A stretch of 41,875 bases of DNA from Gemmatimonadota bacterium (GCA_028874995.1 JAPPGM010000142.1:1182-43056); one strand, 5' to 3'; shown: positions 1-9,524, counted from the stretch's first letter. Notes: generated from the letters alone by a model not told the origin. A program made the numbers and translations.

Positions 1-72
1 CCTCGTCGCGCCTTGCCAGCCCGGCGCCTCGCCGCTCTCGGTGCTCGGGCGGCTCTGTCCACGGACTGCTGA
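1..72 (+). CDS. rplC: C-terminal tail, probably of ribosomal protein L3 (partial)
   Basis: A frame open from the first base ends at TGA 70-72, two bases before the rplD start codon. The 23 visible residues are rich in Ala, Arg and Leu and end in Thr-Asp-Cys. They carry no recognisable L3 motif, so the call rests on position: rplC directly precedes rplD in the S10 operon of nearly all bacteria, and an Ala/Arg-rich disordered tail is plausible there. The gene body lies left of the window. Confidence 0.4.
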   Translation, partial: PRRALPARRLAALGARAALSTDC

Positions 73-74
73 CC

Positions 75-773
75 ATGTACCAGGCACCCTACTTCAAGAC
101 GGACGGTTCCGCGGGGCCGGAAGTGACGCTTCCGGATTCCCTCTTCAACGGCGTGATTCACGAAGGCGCGCTCCACCAGGCGGTGACCACCTACCTGGCG
201 AACCAGCGCCAGGGCAGCGCCTCGAAGAGGAACCGCAGCGCGGTCAGGGGCGGCAGCAGAAAGCCGTGGCGGCAGAAGGGCACGGGGCGGGCACGCCAGG
301 GCACCATTCGTGCGGTCCAGTGGAGAGGCGGGGGCAGGGCGTTCCCCCCGCGGCCCCGCTCGTGGACGCAGAAGATCCCGAAACGGGTCCGCGTGTTGGC
401 GCGCACGTCGGCCTTCAACAGCCGGGCCGAGGCGGGACGCGTGGCCGTCATCGAGGGCTTCGACTTCGAGGTCCCCAGGACTCGCGAACTGACGAAGCTG
501 CTCGGCAAGCTCGACCAGCCCGGCAAGATCCTATTCCTGACCCACGGCGTGAACCGCGAGCTCTACCTCTCGGGGCGCAATCTTCCCGAGGTTCGGGTGC
601 TGCCTTTCGGCACCGAGTCACCCTACGATGTGGTGTGGTCCGGGACGCTGGTCATCGAGGAAGCCGCGCTGGAAGCCCTGGGCGACACCCCCGGGCGGGA
701 GGAGCGCGCGAGGCGCCGGCCGCTGCGGCGCGAGACCGCGGACGTGTCGGCGACGGACGCGGAGGAAGCCTGA
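75..773 (+). CDS. rplD: 50S ribosomal protein L4
   Basis: L4 binds 23S rRNA and lines the nascent-peptide exit tunnel. In many bacteria it also represses its own S10 operon. The 232-residue product has the basic loop typical of L4 (GGSRKPWRQKGTGRARQGT, about residues 59-77), then the GGGRAFPPRPRSW segment and the C-terminal globular domain (SGRNLPEVRVLPF). The last 25 residues are a charged tail beyond the usual domain. The ATG has only a weak ribosome-binding site, which suggests coupling to the preceding gene two bases upstream. The stop overlaps the rplW start (TGATG). Confidence 0.97.
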   Translation: MYQAPYFKTDGSAGPEVTLPDSLFNGVIHEGALHQAVTTYLANQRQGSASKRNRSAVRGGSRKPWRQKGTGRARQGTIRAVQWRGGGRAFPPRPRSWTQKIPKRVRVLARTSAFNSRAEAGRVAVIEGFDFEVPRTRELTKLLGKLDQPGKILFLTHGVNRELYLSGRNLPEVRVLPFGTESPYDVVWSGTLVIEEAALEALGDTPGREERARRRPLRRETADVSATDAEEA

Positions 774-1081
774 TGCGTGAAGCCTACGACGTGATCATGG
801 CCCCGGTCGTGACCGAGAAGACCACGGCGCAGATGGAGGAGAGCCTCTACACCTTCATCGTGAACGAGCGTGCCAACAAGCACGAGATCGCGCGGGCCGT
901 AGAGGCGCTCTGGGACGTGAGAGTCACGGACGTCCGTACCATGCGGTATCCGGGAAAGGCCAAGCGAGCTTTACTCGGCCGGATGGTGAAGAACTGGGAG
1001 CTGGGCCGCACCTCGTCCTACAAAAAGGCGGTGGTACAGCTGGTCCATGGCGACGAGATCGAACTGTACGAGATGGGTTGA
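773..1081 (+). CDS. rplW: 50S ribosomal protein L23
   Basis: L23 is an early 23S rRNA-binding protein at the tunnel exit, where it docks trigger factor and SRP. The 102-residue product matches the family in length and motifs: [12 protein letters not shown] near the N-terminus, then [26 protein letters not shown] and a basic loop ending in [10 protein letters not shown]. The start is set by a clear Shine-Dalgarno (GGAGGAAG, 761-768) and a one-base overlap with the rplD stop. Confidence 0.97.
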   Translation: MREAYDVIMAPVVTEKTTAQMEESLYTFIVNERANKHEIARAVEALWDVRVTDVRTMRYPGKAKRALLGRMVKNWELGRTSSYKKAVVQLVHGDEIELYEMG

Positions 1082-1085
1082 TCCA

Positions 1086-1925
1086 ATGGCGCTGAAGAAA
1101 TTCAAACCCGTAACCCCCGGGACCCGCTTCCGGTCGATAACGGCGCGGGAAGCGGTGACCCGCAAGGGTCCCGAGAAGTCGCTGACGGAACCGCTGAAGC
1201 GCTCCGGTGGCCGGAACCACCATGGCCGCATTACCGTGCGCAGGCGGGGCGGAGGCAACAAGCGCCGCTACCGAAAGGTGGACTTCAGGCGGAACAAGCA
1301 CGGCGTCAAGGGGCGGATCGCCGAGATCGAATACGATCCCAACCGGTCGGCGCTCATTGCCCTGGTCCACTACGAGGACGGAGAGAAGCGCTACATCCTT
1401 TACGTTCGCGGCATGGGAGTCGGCGACGTGGTCTCGTCGGGTCCCGACGCGGACATCCGGCCGGGCAACGCGTTGCCCCTCGACCGAATTCCCCTCGGCA
1501 CCACAGTCCACAACGTGGAGATGAAGCCGGGCAAGGGTGGACAGATGGCACGCAGCGCGGGAGCGGGCGTGCAGATCGTCGCCAGGGAGGGCGACTACGT
1601 GACGCTGCGCCTCCCTTCCACGGAGGTTCGCAGGATCCACAGGCGGTGCCTCGCCACGGTGGGCCAGGTCGGCAACGTGGACCACAGCCTCCAGTCGCTG
1701 GGCAAGGCCGGCGCCAGCCGCTGGCGAGGGCGGCGCCCGAAGGTGAGGGGCGTGGCCATGAACCCGGTCGACCATCCCTTGGGTGGAGGTGAGGGGAAGG
1801 CGTCCGGAGGACGTCCGCCGGTCACGCCCTGGGGCAAGCCCGAGGGGACCAAGACCCGCAAGAAGAAGAAGCTGTCGAACAAGTTCATCGTCCGTGGACG
1901 CAAGCGTGGCAAGGCGACGCGCTGA
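1086..1925 (+). CDS. rplB: 50S ribosomal protein L2
   Basis: L2 binds the peptidyl-transferase region of 23S rRNA and is needed for subunit association. At 279 residues it has the normal length. The N-terminal OB-like domain includes [19 protein letters not shown]. The C-terminal part carries the family signature [15 protein letters not shown], with the conserved His of that loop, and a basic tail. ATG 1086 lies four bases after the rplW stop and gives the standard MALKKFKP start. Upstream in-frame ATGs would add an unrelated extension inside rplW. Confidence 0.98.
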   Translation: MALKKFKPVTPGTRFRSITAREAVTRKGPEKSLTEPLKRSGGRNHHGRITVRRRGGGNKRRYRKVDFRRNKHGVKGRIAEIEYDPNRSALIALVHYEDGEKRYILYVRGMGVGDVVSSGPDADIRPGNALPLDRIPLGTTVHNVEMKPGKGGQMARSAGAGVQIVAREGDYVTLRLPSTEVRRIHRRCLATVGQVGNVDHSLQSLGKAGASRWRGRRPKVRGVAMNPVDHPLGGGEGKASGGRPPVTPWGKPEGTKTRKKKKLSNKFIVRGRKRGKATR

Positions 1926-1956
1926 CCATGGACCGTACGGAGACCGGATAAGAGCA

Positions 1957-2241
1957 ATGCCGCGAAGCGTCAGGAAGGGGCCGTTCATCGACGAGAAGCT
2001 GCTCCGCAAGGTGGAACTCATGAACGCGCGGAACGAGAGGACGGTGATCAGGACCTGGTCCCGCGCGTCGACCATTTCACCCGAATTCGTCGGGCACACC
2101 ATCGCGGTCCACAACGGCAACAAGTTCATCCCCGTGTACATCAGCGAGAACATGGTCGGCCACAAACTCGGCGAATTCTCTCCCACCCGGCTCTTTCGCG
2201 GTCACGGCGGCAAGCTGGCCGACAAGCGGGCGAGGAGGTGA
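1957..2241 (+). CDS. rpsS: 30S ribosomal protein S19
   Basis: S19 sits in the head of the 30S subunit next to S13. The 94-residue product starts [12 protein letters not shown] and contains the family core [22 protein letters not shown] followed by [23 protein letters not shown], all typical. ATG 1957 follows a purine-rich stretch (GGATAAGAG); longer in-frame starts lie inside rplB and give no homologous sequence. The stop overlaps potential rplV starts. Confidence 0.97.
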   Translation: MPRSVRKGPFIDEKLLRKVELMNARNERTVIRTWSRASTISPEFVGHTIAVHNGNKFIPVYISENMVGHKLGEFSPTRLFRGHGGKLADKRARR

Positions 2242-2252
2242 TGGAGTTCGCC

Positions 2253-2606
2253 ATGGAAGCGCGCGCGATCGCAAAGGAGATCAGAATGAGTCCCCGCAAG
2301 GTGCGGCTGGTTGCCGATCAGATCAGGGGACGCTCGGTGAACGAGGCCATTTCCCTGTTGCAGTTTTCGAAGAAGGCAGCCGCCCTGCCGATTGACAAGA
2401 CACTGCGGTCGGCCGTGGCCAACGCTCGGGAAAAGGCCGACCTGGAAGGTGATTCCGTGGATATCGACGAACTCGTGGTCAGCCGCATCTTCGTTGACGA
2501 GGGGCGCAGTCTGAAGCGATGGCGGGCGGGCGCGATGGGCCGCGCGACCCCGCGGCGCCGGCGGACGAGCCACATCACCGTGGTCGTGACGGTGGAGGAG
2601 GATTAG
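2253..2606 (+). CDS. rplV: 50S ribosomal protein L22
   Basis: L22 is an rRNA-binding protein whose beta-hairpin reaches into the exit tunnel. The core is MSPRKVRLVADQIRGRSV near the N-terminus and a basic C-terminal hairpin (KRWRAGAMGRATPRRRRTSH). ATG 2253 is chosen because homologues usually begin Met-Glu-Ala. ATG 2241, overlapping the rpsS stop, and GTG 2238 are alternatives. The strong GAGGAGG at 2232-2238 is too close to 2241 and somewhat far from 2253, so the start is uncertain by four or five codons. The length of 117 residues is normal. Confidence 0.93.
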   Translation: MEARAIAKEIRMSPRKVRLVADQIRGRSVNEAISLLQFSKKAAALPIDKTLRSAVANAREKADLEGDSVDIDELVVSRIFVDEGRSLKRWRAGAMGRATPRRRRTSHITVVVTVEED

Positions 2607-2609
2607 AGG

Positions 2610-3275
2610 ATGGGCCAGAAAACCCACCCCCACGGATTCCGGCTCGGGATCGTTGCGGACTGGCGTTCCAGATGGTACGCGGAGCGCGACCTGCCCGCGC
2701 TCCTCAAGGAGGACCAGGTCATCCGCACCTACCTTCACCGGCGCCTGCACCACGCGGCACTCGCCACGGTGGAGATCGCGCGAAAGCCCTCCAAGCTGGT
2801 CGTCACGCTGCACACCGCGCGCCCCGGGGTCGTGATCGGCAAGCGCGGCGCCGAGGTGGACAAGCTGCGCGACGAGCTGGCCGTCCTCACGAACAGCGAA
2901 GTCTCGGTGAACGTCGAGGAGATCAAGCGCCCCGAGATGAACGCGCGCCTGGTCGCGGACAACGTCGCCCACCAGATCCGCCAGCGCATCTCCTACCGGC
3001 GCGCCATGAAGCGCGCGGTCCAGTCGGCCATGCGCGCCGGCGCCGAGGGGATCCGCATTCAGTGCGCGGGTCGGCTCGGCGGGGCCGAGATCGCCCGCAC
3101 CGAGGGATACAACGAGGGCCGCGTGCCGCTGCACACGCTACGGGCCAGGATCGACTACGCGCACGTGGAGGCCCGCACGACGTACGGGGTGGTCGGCGTG
3201 AAGTGCTGGATCTTCAAGGGTGAAGTGATCGAGGACCGCTTCGGCCGCACGTACTCCGCCGGCCCGGGCGCTTGA
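2610..3275 (+). CDS. rpsC: 30S ribosomal protein S3
   Basis: S3 lines the mRNA entry tunnel of the 30S subunit and contributes to its helicase activity. The 221 residues include [14 protein letters not shown] at the start and the KH domain with its GxxG loop ([12 protein letters not shown], about residues 72-83). The C-terminal domain carries [27 protein letters not shown] Shine-Dalgarno (GGAGG then AGAGG) stands just upstream, and the gap from rplV is three bases. Confidence 0.98.
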   Translation: MGQKTHPHGFRLGIVADWRSRWYAERDLPALLKEDQVIRTYLHRRLHHAALATVEIARKPSKLVVTLHTARPGVVIGKRGAEVDKLRDELAVLTNSEVSVNVEEIKRPEMNARLVADNVAHQIRQRISYRRAMKRAVQSAMRAGAEGIRIQCAGRLGGAEIARTEGYNEGRVPLHTLRARIDYAHVEARTTYGVVGVKCWIFKGEVIEDRFGRTYSAGPGA

Positions 3276-3290
3276 CGAGGAATAGAGAGA

Positions 3291-3707
3291 ATGCTTGCAC
3301 CGAAGCGGATACGGCGCAGGAAGACCCACAAGGGGAAGATGCGCGGCAAGGCGTACCGGGGGAACAAGGTGTCCTTCGGCGACTATGGCCTGCAGGCGCT
3401 CGAGGCGAGTTGGATCACCAACCGGCAGATCGAATCTGCCCGTGTGGCGATCACCCGGCACGTGAAGCGGGGCGGGAAGGTGTGGATCCGCATCTTTCCG
3501 GACAAGCCTGTCACGAAGAAGCCGGCCGAGACCCGCATGGGGAAGGGGAAGGGCAACCCCGAGGAATGGGTCGCGGTGGTCAAACCCGGCCGCATCATGT
3601 TCGAGCTGGAGGGTGTTTCGGCCGAGATAGCCCGCAGGGCCATGCAGCTGGCCTCCTTCAAGCTGCCCGTAAAGACGCGTTTCGTCGAACGGGAAACCCA
3701 GCTTTAG
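3291..3707 (+). CDS. rplP: 50S ribosomal protein L16
   Basis: L16 shapes the A-site region of the 50S subunit. The 138-residue product begins [21 protein letters not shown] and contains [24 protein letters not shown] and the signature [22 protein letters not shown]. Length and motif order match the family throughout. GAGGAA lies about ten bases before the ATG. Confidence 0.98.
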   Translation: MLAPKRIRRRKTHKGKMRGKAYRGNKVSFGDYGLQALEASWITNRQIESARVAITRHVKRGGKVWIRIFPDKPVTKKPAETRMGKGKGNPEEWVAVVKPGRIMFELEGVSAEIARRAMQLASFKLPVKTRFVERETQL

Positions 3708-3741
3708 GCGAGAAATCAAGAACCATCAGGAGAGCGCGACA

Positions 3742-3951
3742 GTGAAGGCAGAGGAAGTCAGAGAGCTGGAAAACGCGGAGCTGGAGCACCGGCTGGGCGA
3801 GCTCAGGCTTGAGCAGTTCCGCCTCCGCTTCCGCAGCGCGATCATGCAGCTTGAGAACCCACGCCTGCGGCGGGAGATCAGGCGCGACATCGCCCGCATA
3901 AGGACCATCCTGCACGAACGGCAGGCCACCCGGCCGGGTGAGGAATCATGA
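3742..3951 (+). CDS. rpmC: 50S ribosomal protein L29
   Basis: L29 is a small helical-hairpin protein near the tunnel exit beside L23. The 69-residue product has the expected pattern: an acidic first helix ([27 protein letters not shown]) and a second helix with [18 protein letters not shown]. It uses a GTG start preceded by AGGAGA. Its end overlaps the rpsQ start by four bases (ATGA). Confidence 0.95.
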   Translation: MKAEEVRELENAELEHRLGELRLEQFRLRFRSAIMQLENPRLRREIRRDIARIRTILHERQATRPGEES

Positions 3952-4241
3952 GCGACGGCGCAAAGGAGACGGTGGTGACGGCAAACAGCGAGCGCAGGCG
4001 GCGCAAGGTCCGCACGGGTGTCGTGGTCGGAGACCGGGCGGACAAGACGGTCACCGTCGTGGTGGAGCGTCGTTTCGCCCATCCCCTGTACGGGAAGCAG
4101 GTCAAGCGCACGAAGAGGTACCACGCGCACGACGAAGCGAACGAGTACCGCCTGGGCGACAAGGTCTCGATCATGGAGACGCGTCCCCTTTCGAAGACGA
4201 AGAGGTGGCGGGTCGTCGAACTGATCGAACGGCCCGACTGA
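3948..4241 (+). CDS. rpsQ: 30S ribosomal protein S17
   Basis: S17 is a primary 16S rRNA-binding protein with an OB fold. The conserved core runs from [23 protein letters not shown] through [19 protein letters not shown] to [22 protein letters not shown]. The N-terminus is about 15 residues longer than in E. coli. The start is set by the ATGA overlap with rpmC and an upstream GAGG. Confidence 0.97.
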   Translation: MSDGAKETVVTANSERRRRKVRTGVVVGDRADKTVTVVVERRFAHPLYGKQVKRTKRYHAHDEANEYRLGDKVSIMETRPLSKTKRWRVVELIERPD

Positions 4242-4271
4242 CGCCCGGCCGGCAGAAGACGAGATGATCCG

Positions 4272-4640
4272 ATGATCCAACAGGAATCGATGCTGAAGAT
4301 CGCCGACAACACGGGCGCCAAGCGCGCGCTCTGCATCCGTGTGCTCGGCGGGTCGAGGCGGCGCTACGCCCGGATCGGGGACCGCGTCGTCGTCACGATC
4401 AAGGACGCGGTGCCCAACGCACCGGTGAAGCGTGGCGAGGTCATGGAGGCGGTGGTCGTGCGCACCGCCAAGGAAATGCGGCGCCGGGACGGGACCTACA
4501 TCCGCTTCGACGACAACGCGGCCGTGCTCATCAACGCGCAGAAGGAGCCGCGGGGAACGCGCATCTTCGGGCCGGTGGGCCGCGAGCTCCGCGAGAAGCG
4601 CTATATGAGAATCGTCTCCCTGGCACCGGAGGTTCTGTAG
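4272..4640 (+). CDS. rplN: 50S ribosomal protein L14
   Basis: L14 lies at the subunit interface and forms an intersubunit bridge with 16S rRNA. The 122 residues equal the usual length and start [19 protein letters not shown]. They include [17 protein letters not shown] and end with the family tail [18 protein letters not shown]. The stop is followed two bases later by the rplX ATG. A nearby ATG at 4264 is closed by a stop after three codons. Confidence 0.98.
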   Translation: MIQQESMLKIADNTGAKRALCIRVLGGSRRRYARIGDRVVVTIKDAVPNAPVKRGEVMEAVVVRTAKEMRRRDGTYIRFDDNAAVLINAQKEPRGTRIFGPVGRELREKRYMRIVSLAPEVL

Positions 4641-4642
4641 TC

Positions 4643-4981
4643 ATGGCTCAAGGAACCAGCAGAATCGCCAGGGGCGACCGCGTCCGCGTCATCCGCGGCA
4701 ACCACCGCGACGCCGAGGGCACCGTGCTGAGGATGCTCCGCAAGACGGACCAGGTGGTGATCCAGGGAGTGAACATGCGCAAGCGGCACTCACGTCCCAC
4801 CCAGGCCAATCCCGAAGGAGGGATCATCACCTTCGAGGCGCCCATCCACGTCTCCAACGTGATGCTCATCGATCCCGCCAGCGACGAGGCAAGCCGCATC
4901 CGCATTCGGGTCGAGCCGGACGGGCTCAAGGAGCGGATCGCGGTCAGCAGCGGCAACCCCATACCGAGGAATCAGCCATGA
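4643..4981 (+). CDS. rplX: 50S ribosomal protein L24
   Basis: L24 is one of the two assembly-initiator proteins of the large subunit. The KOW motif is visible near the N-terminus (GDRVRVIRGNHRDAEGTVLRM), followed by VVIQGVNMRKRHSRPTQANPEGG and the region where the fold contacts rRNA (EAPIHVSNVMLIDP). The length of 112 residues is normal. The stop overlaps the rplE start (ATGA). Confidence 0.97.
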   Translation: MAQGTSRIARGDRVRVIRGNHRDAEGTVLRMLRKTDQVVIQGVNMRKRHSRPTQANPEGGIITFEAPIHVSNVMLIDPASDEASRIRIRVEPDGLKERIAVSSGNPIPRNQP

Positions 4982-5616
4982 CGCCCCGCAAGTCGGCGAA
5001 GCGTAACGGAGGGCCTGGCGGGACCAGGTCGCCCATCGCGATCGAACCGCGCCTGCTGACCCACTACAAGGACGCCGCCCGAGCCGCGTTGCGGGAACAG
5101 TTCGGCTTCGCGAACCCTCACCAGATCCCGCAGGTCATCAAGGTGACGCTGAACGTCGGGGTCGGAGAGGGGAGCCGCGACAGGAAGCTCATCGAGTCGG
5201 TCGCCGGAGAGTTGGCCGTGATCACGGGCCAGAAGGCGGTCATCACGCGGGCCCGGCGGTCCATCTCCAATTTCCGGCTCCGGGAAGGCATGCCCGTCGG
5301 AGCGACGGTCACACTGCGCCGGCGCGGAATGTGGGAGTTCCTCGACCGTTTCGTGTCGGTCGCGGTGCCGCGGATTCGCGATTTCCGGGGCCTCAGCACG
5401 CGTTCCTTCGACGGCCGGGGCAACTACACCGTGGGAATCAGGGAGCAGATCATCTTCCCCGAGGTCGACTACGACAAGGTCAGACAGATCCACGGCATGG
5501 ATGTGACCGTGGTCACTTCGACCGACAAGGACGATCAGGCGTACGCACTCCTGCGGCAGCTCGGGTTCCCCTTCAGGGGTGAGGTGCCGGTGATCATCGG
5601 GGCCACCAACTCATGA
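4978..5616 (+). CDS. rplE: 50S ribosomal protein L5
   Basis: L5 binds 5S rRNA and contacts P-site tRNA. The conserved parts are PQVIKVTLNVGVGEGSRDRK, TGQKAVITRARRSISNFRLREG and GRGNYTVGIREQIIFPEVDYDKV, with a C-terminal end typical of the family. At 212 residues it is longer than the usual 180 because of a basic N-terminal extension of about 25 residues. The start is fixed by GAGGAA and the overlap with rplX. rpsN is expected immediately downstream but is absent: only 52 bases separate this gene from rpsH. Confidence 0.97.
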   Translation: MTPRKSAKRNGGPGGTRSPIAIEPRLLTHYKDAARAALREQFGFANPHQIPQVIKVTLNVGVGEGSRDRKLIESVAGELAVITGQKAVITRARRSISNFRLREGMPVGATVTLRRRGMWEFLDRFVSVAVPRIRDFRGLSTRSFDGRGNYTVGIREQIIFPEVDYDKVRQIHGMDVTVVTSTDKDDQAYALLRQLGFPFRGEVPVIIGATNS

Positions 5617-5668
5617 ACCAGCGGGATGACGGCGAGACGCCAGGATCGAAAGAGGATACGAACCAGCC

Positions 5669-6061
5669 ATGATGACCGATCCCATCGCGGACATGCTCAC
5701 CCGGATCCGGAACGCCGGCGGCGCGGGACACCGCTGGGCCGACGTACCGCTGTCCAAGTTGAAGGTCGAGGTGGCGCGGCTCCTCAAGGAGAACGCGTAC
5801 ATCTACGACTACAAGGTGCTGAATGACGGCAGGCACGGCATCGTCCGCGTCTACCTGAAGTACCACGAAGGCAGACACGTGATCCGCCGCCTCGAACGCG
5901 TTTCGCGCCCGGGCTGGCGCCGCTACGTCGGGGTCGACGATATCCCGCGCATCCGCAACGGTCTGGGAATGGCCGTGCTTTCCACCTCGAAGGGCCTTCT
6001 TTCCGACCGCGGCGCGCGTCAGGCGCGGGTGGGCGGCGAGATCCTCGCCGTGGTCTGGTAG
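5669..6061 (+). CDS. rpsH: 30S ribosomal protein S8
   Basis: S8 binds the central domain of 16S rRNA and represses the spc operon in E. coli. The 130-residue product begins [15 protein letters not shown], carries [17 protein letters not shown] and ends with the signature [20 protein letters not shown]. Two adjacent ATG codons (5669 and 5672) differ by one residue. AGAGGA lies about 15 bases upstream. Confidence 0.97.
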   Translation: MMTDPIADMLTRIRNAGGAGHRWADVPLSKLKVEVARLLKENAYIYDYKVLNDGRHGIVRVYLKYHEGRHVIRRLERVSRPGWRRYVGVDDIPRIRNGLGMAVLSTSKGLLSDRGARQARVGGEILAVVW

Positions 6062-6071
6062 GGGGGCGTCC

Positions 6072-6620
6072 ATGTCACGCATCGGCAAGCAGCCGGTCGA
6101 AATCCCCAGCGGAGTGACCGTCACGCTGGAGGGTCGGCGGTTTTCCGCGAAGGGTCCAAAGGGCGAACTGGAGTTGCATGTGCGCGCGCCCATCGAGGTG
6201 GACTGGGGCGCCGACGGCGGGAAGACCCTCGTGGTCACCCGCCCCGACGACCAGAAGCAGAACCGGGCACTGCACGGCCTTACACGTTCGCTGGTGGCCA
6301 ATATCGTCGAAGGTGTCAGCCGGGGTTTCAGCAAGACCCTCGAGATCGTCGGCGTGGGATACCGGGCCCAGGCCCAGGGCACCGGACTCCGGCTCAGCCT
6401 GGGGTTCTCGCATCCGATCGAGTTTCCGGCGCCGAAAGGGATTAGTTTCGAGGTGCCCAATCAGACGACGATCGTCGTCAGGGGCGCCGACAAGCAGCAG
6501 GTGGGGCACACGGCCGCGGTAATCCGCGCGTTCCGTCCCCCCGAGCCATACAAGGGTAAAGGCGTGAGATACAAAGGTGAGCACGTCCGGCGCAAGGCCG
6601 GCAAGACGGCCGCATCATGA
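6072..6620 (+). CDS. rplF: 50S ribosomal protein L6
   Basis: L6 sits near the GTPase-associated centre of the 50S subunit. The protein has the duplicated L6 fold: [15 protein letters not shown] and KGPKGELEL in the first half, then [20 protein letters not shown] and the terminal signature [14 protein letters not shown], with a basic end. The 182-residue length is normal. A run of six Gs stands before the ATG, and the stop overlaps rplR (ATGA). Confidence 0.98.
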   Translation: MSRIGKQPVEIPSGVTVTLEGRRFSAKGPKGELELHVRAPIEVDWGADGGKTLVVTRPDDQKQNRALHGLTRSLVANIVEGVSRGFSKTLEIVGVGYRAQAQGTGLRLSLGFSHPIEFPAPKGISFEVPNQTTIVVRGADKQQVGHTAAVIRAFRPPEPYKGKGVRYKGEHVRRKAGKTAAS

Positions 6621-7009
6621 CCAGGATCAAACCCAGCAAACTGAGGAAGAGCCGCCGGCTCCAGCGGCGGCGGCGCCACACCCGTATCCGCAAGAGAGTG
6701 CACGGTACCTCCGAACGGCCGCGCCTGGTCGTGTACCGGTCGCTCAGGAACATCGAGGGCCAACTGGTTGACGACGACACCCGCCGGACGCTGGTCGGCC
6801 TCTCGACGCTGGCCCCCGAGCTCAAGGACGGCGACACCGGTGAAGGCAACCGCAAGGTGGAGGCCGCGAGGACCGCCGGAAAGCTCCTCGCCGAGCGGGC
6901 ACGGGACCAGGGAGTCACCGCCGTCGTCTTCGACCGCGGAGGTTTCCGCTATCACGGCCGGGTCAAGGCGTTCGCGGAGGGCGCGCGGGCGGGAGGGCTG
7001 GTCTTCTGA
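6617..7009 (+). CDS. rplR: 50S ribosomal protein L18
   Basis: L18 binds 5S rRNA together with L5. After a very basic N-terminus (about residues 1-30) the family pattern follows: [49 protein letters not shown] and the terminal [20 protein letters not shown]. The segment that is usually HIYAQIIDD reads NIEGQLVDD here, a mild divergence. The start overlaps the rplF stop and the stop overlaps the rpsE ATG by one base. Confidence 0.96.
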   Translation: MTRIKPSKLRKSRRLQRRRRHTRIRKRVHGTSERPRLVVYRSLRNIEGQLVDDDTRRTLVGLSTLAPELKDGDTGEGNRKVEAARTAGKLLAERARDQGVTAVVFDRGGFRYHGRVKAFAEGARAGGLVF

Positions 7010-7527
7010 TGGCAAGAGACAAGGGACCGCCGGAAGGCGTGGAACAGGTAGAGAACCTGATCCACATCAATCGAGTGGCGAAGGTGGTCAAGGGTGGCCG
7101 CCGCTTCTCCTTCACGGCACTGGTCGCGGTGGGCAACCAGTCCGGACGGGTGGGCATCGCTCACGCCAAGGCGAACGAGGTCGCGGAAGCTATCCGCAAG
7201 GCGTTCGAGCAGGCGCGCCACAACATGGTCGACATCCCGGTCGTGCGCGGCACGATTCCCCACGAGATCGTGGGACGCTGGGGTGCGGGACGCGTGCTCC
7301 TGCGGCCGGCCGCTCCCGGGACCGGTGTCATCGCGGGAGGCCCGGTGCGCGCGGTGATGGAAGCCGCGGGCATCACCGACGTGCTGACCAAGAGCCTGGG
7401 CACCAACAACCCGATCAACGTGGTCCGCGCGACCCTGCAGGGCCTGGAGAACCTGGTCACGGCGTATGATGTGGCCGCCGAGCGGGGGATTACCGTTGAA
7501 GAACTCGGAGTGGGAAGACGTGGCTGA
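7009..7527 (+). CDS. rpsE: 30S ribosomal protein S5
   Basis: S5 contributes to decoding fidelity and the mRNA entry helicase. Visible are the N-terminal double-stranded RNA-binding-like domain ([41 protein letters not shown]) and the C-terminal domain with [20 protein letters not shown]. The 172-residue length is normal. It overlaps the GTG start of rpmD by eight bases, a sign of translational coupling. Confidence 0.98.
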   Translation: MARDKGPPEGVEQVENLIHINRVAKVVKGGRRFSFTALVAVGNQSGRVGIAHAKANEVAEAIRKAFEQARHNMVDIPVVRGTIPHEIVGRWGAGRVLLRPAAPGTGVIAGGPVRAVMEAAGITDVLTKSLGTNNPINVVRATLQGLENLVTAYDVAAERGITVEELGVGRRG

Positions 7528-7705
7528 CAGGATCAGGATTACCCAGGTGCGCAGCGCGGTGGGACGCCGGAAGATCCAGCGGCGCACCCTGAGGGCGCTC
7601 GGAATACGCCGTCACCAGCAGGCCGTGGAGCATGACGACACACCTGCGATCCGGGGAATGATTGCCAAGGTGGACTATCTCGTAGAGGTCACGGAGGTGG
7701 ATTGA
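7520..7705 (+). CDS. rpmD: 50S ribosomal protein L30
   Basis: L30 is a small late-assembly protein of the large subunit. The 61-residue product, from GTG 7520, contains [28 protein letters not shown] and ends with [16 protein letters not shown], which is the complete short bacterial form. An upstream in-frame ATG at 7466 would lie fully inside rpsE and adds unrelated sequence. The chosen GTG has GGGAAG just before it. Confidence 0.95.
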   Translation: MADRIRITQVRSAVGRRKIQRRTLRALGIRRHQQAVEHDDTPAIRGMIAKVDYLVEVTEVD

Positions 7706-7708
7706 CGA

Positions 7709-8170
7709 ATGATCGAACTGCATAACCTGCGTGCGCCCAGAGGTTCCCGCCGCAAGCGGAAACGGGTTGGGCGCGGGCCCGGTTCGGGCAAGGGCAAGAC
7801 GTCCGGCAGGGGCGAGAAGGGCCAGAACGCGCGCTCCGGCGGCGGAGTGCCGGCCTGGTTCGAGGGTGGACAGATGCCGCTGCAGCGCCGCATCCCGAAG
7901 CGTGGCTTCAAGAACCGGAACCGCGTGGAGTATCAGGTCGTGAATGTGGGAGACCTGAACATCGTCGATGGCGATGCGACTCCCGAATCGCTCAGGGCGG
8001 CGGGCCTGATCCGTTCGCTGCGACGGCCGGTGAAGATCCTGGGTATGGGTGAGATCGAAACGCCCGTCAACTGCTCGGCGCACGGGGTGTCCGCCACCGC
8101 GCGGCGGAAGATCGAGGCGGCGGGGGGTTCGGTGACGATCCTGTCCCTGCACGGTCGGGGCGAAGAGTAG
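7709..8170 (+). CDS. rplO: 50S ribosomal protein L15
   Basis: L15 is a late-assembly protein that links 23S rRNA domains. The product starts with the Gly/Arg/Lys-rich arm ([29 protein letters not shown]) and [23 protein letters not shown]. The C-terminal globular part ends with [21 protein letters not shown]. It has 153 residues, GGAGG lies upstream, and the gap to rpmD is three bases. Confidence 0.97.
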   Translation: MIELHNLRAPRGSRRKRKRVGRGPGSGKGKTSGRGEKGQNARSGGGVPAWFEGGQMPLQRRIPKRGFKNRNRVEYQVVNVGDLNIVDGDATPESLRAAGLIRSLRRPVKILGMGEIETPVNCSAHGVSATARRKIEAAGGSVTILSLHGRGEE

Positions 8171-8197
8171 TGCGACTGAACGGAGGGGCGCGCGAAG

Positions 8198-9511
8198 ATG
8201 GCTAATCCGATCCCGAATCTCTTCCGGGCTCCGGAGCTGAAGAAGAAGATCCTCTTCACGCTCTTCATGATGTTCGTGTACCGGATCGGGTCGCACATTA
8301 CCGTGCCGGGAATCGACGTGGGGGCGCTCCAGGCGTTCACGGCACAGGTCGACAACACCTTCCTCGGGATCTACGACATGTTCGTGGGCGGGGGGCTCAG
8401 CCGGGCGACGATCTTCGCGCTCGGGATCATGCCGTACATTTCGGCCAGCATCATGTTCCAGCTGCTGGCCGCGGTCCTCCCGACGGTGGAAAAGCTGCAG
8501 AAGGAGGGCGAGGAAGGCCGGAAGAAGCTGACGCAGTGGACGCGCTATACAACCGTACTGCTATGCGTCATACAGGCTTACGCCTACGCCGCCTTCCTCC
8601 AGAACCTGGGCGGCGCGGTGAACTCTCCGGGGCTGGGCTTCACCTTCACGACCGTTGTGGTGCTCACCACCGGCGGCGTGTTCATCATGTGGATGGGTGA
8701 GCAGATCACGGAGCGCGGCCTCGGCAACGGCATGTCGCTCATGATCTTCTTCTCGATCATCCAGGGGTTCCCGGCGGCAGCGGGCCGCACGTGGGAGAGT
8801 GTGGCCAACGGCACGATCGGCCTGCCCGCACTGATCGCGTTGCTCGTGGTGATCGTGGGAATCACTGGTGGTGTCGTGGCCATGACGATGGCCGCCCGCA
8901 AGATCCCCATTCAGATACCCAGGAAGGTCGTGGGACGGGGGCGGATTCGCGAGGGTCAGAAGAGCTTCATCCCGCTCCGCGTCAATTCCGCGGGGGTGAT
9001 GCCGATCATCTTCGCCCAGTCCTTCATTGTGGTGCCCGGGACGATCGCCGCCTTCAGCTCGATCGGGATCTTCACCGAGCTGTCGGACATCTTCCAGCAG
9101 GGAACATGGCCGTACACGATCACCTATGCGGCCCTCATCATCTTCTTCGCGTATTTCTACACGGCCATCATCTTCAACCCGGTGGACCTGGCGGAGAACC
9201 TCAAGAAGCAGGGGGCCTTCATCCCGGGGGTGAAGCCGGGTGCGCGCACCGCGGAGTACATCGACCGGATCCTCACCCGCGTCACCCTTCCCGGGTCCAT
9301 CTACCTGGCGGTCATCGCGCTGCTGCCCTTCTGGATCCTGGACATCTTCAACATCCAGACGTTCCTCTTCGGCGGCACCAGCCTCCTGATCGTGGTCGGG
9401 GTGGGGCTCGACACCGTGCAGCAGGCCCAGCAGGACCTCCTGCTTCGCCGCTACGACGGCTTCATGAAGAAGGGACGGGTCAAGATGCGCGGGCGCGGGC
9501 GCTACATGTAG
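8198..9511 (+). CDS. secY: protein translocase channel subunit SecY
   Basis: SecY forms the membrane pore through which SecA (also in this window) pushes unfolded preproteins. The 437-residue product has about ten hydrophobic segments. It carries the family signatures TVPGIDVGALQAF, ALGIMPYISASIMFQLL and MWMGEQITERGLGNGMSLMIF, the cytoplasmic-loop motif IPLRVNSAGVMPIIFA, and the end of the C5 loop, FIPGVKPGARTAEYI. A strong GGAGGGG precedes the ATG. It is the last spc-operon gene before adk and map, the usual bacterial order. Confidence 0.98.
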   Translation: MANPIPNLFRAPELKKKILFTLFMMFVYRIGSHITVPGIDVGALQAFTAQVDNTFLGIYDMFVGGGLSRATIFALGIMPYISASIMFQLLAAVLPTVEKLQKEGEEGRKKLTQWTRYTTVLLCVIQAYAYAAFLQNLGGAVNSPGLGFTFTTVVVLTTGGVFIMWMGEQITERGLGNGMSLMIFFSIIQGFPAAAGRTWESVANGTIGLPALIALLVVIVGITGGVVAMTMAARKIPIQIPRKVVGRGRIREGQKSFIPLRVNSAGVMPIIFAQSFIVVPGTIAAFSSIGIFTELSDIFQQGTWPYTITYAALIIFFAYFYTAIIFNPVDLAENLKKQGAFIPGVKPGARTAEYIDRILTRVTLPGSIYLAVIALLPFWILDIFNIQTFLFGGTSLLIVVGVGLDTVQQAQQDLLLRRYDGFMKKGRVKMRGRGRYM

Positions 9512-9524
9512 GCGTCGGCCGAGA

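Noticed and set aside
5626-5826. Small frame after rplE as a candidate for the missing S14
   Set aside because: The translation is Arg/His-rich but lacks the S14 core and zinc motifs, and it mostly overlaps rpsH.
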